A model generated the notes under the pieces. The model ran no database searches, had not been told where the DNA came from, and worked only from the letters and a program-made list of their open reading frames with translations. From the NCBI GenBank assembly GCA_002633005.1, contig NMRA01000050.1, forward strand, positions 457,983 through 521,982: DNA of 64,000 nucleotides, written 5' to 3'. Positions 63,828 to 64,000 of this stretch are shown here, piece by piece. Made by a program: the position numbers and the translations under genes. Numbering within the stretch: position 1 is the first letter of the stretch; each line of letters opens with the position of its first letter. The DNA is from Phoronis australis. Its lineage: Eukaryota; Phoronida; Phoronidae.

Positions 63828-64000
63828 GTGAGTAGCAATCCGGCGCCACCTTTTGTAGACACATGACAGCGTTTTCCCGTTCAGTGACTTTACCAGATGT
63901 AGGGGGATCTGAGCGTGTGATAACATCTAGCTTCTTTGTTAACTGCCAAGCACAGTCTTTTGTCTGTTATGACAACAAGCAGGCCAATTCTACTAGGCTT

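Overview
The window is one continuous stretch of a single, very large plus-strand gene from an animal. It shows many short exons, GT-AG introns of about 0.1-2 kb, AT-rich introns full of minisatellites, and a tRNA-derived SINE. I traced 78 coding exons (E1-E78, 313-63827) by joining splice sites in a consistent reading phase. Together they give 20,159 coding bases, about 6,719 residues. No start codon with a signal peptide and no terminal stop is present, so the gene runs off both ends. Nothing convincing is encoded on the minus strand. The domain mix (gel-forming mucin head, CysD/WxxW domains, F5/8 type C domains, LDLa) suggests a marine invertebrate, probably a deuterostome such as an amphioxus, hemichordate or echinoderm. 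That placement is inference; no species is proven.

Layout. (1) 313-468: C-terminal half of a sushi-like module, possibly preceded by an exon at 3-151. (2) 807-16076: a complete D1-D2-D'-D3 assembly in the order of von Willebrand factor and MUC2-type mucins: VWD-C8-TIL, VWD-C8-TIL, TIL'/E', VWD-C8-TIL-VWC. (3) 16692-55960: a long mosaic of Pro/Thr/Ser (PTS) repeat exons, fourteen WxxW (CysD-like) domains (W1-W14 here) and six F5/8 type C (discoidin-like) domains (F1-F6). One TIL/VWC-like cysteine block sits in the middle at 37110-37832. (4) 57381-63827: the start of the C-terminal region: TIL-VWC-LDLa, a PTS spacer, then cysteine-rich segments like those before the cystine knot of mucins and hemocytin-like proteins. 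The knot itself is not in the window.

How the parts would work together. By family knowledge the D-assembly drives covalent multimer formation, PTS blocks carry O-glycans, CysD domains make non-covalent cross-links, and F5/8C domains bind glycans or membranes. The product is therefore best read as a secreted, polymerising mucin/hemocytin-like protein whose rod carries many binding domains.

The most notable sequence features are: a threefold 60-bp tandem duplication that copies a splice acceptor in frame inside F6; duplicated splice donors at E22 and E59; a GC-AG intron supported by phase; a decayed copy of exon E3; near-identical PTS sequence shared by distant exons (E41/E62 and E43/E53); a GDPH autoproteolysis motif in D2; and loss of the WxxW tryptophan pair in five of the fourteen WxxW domains.
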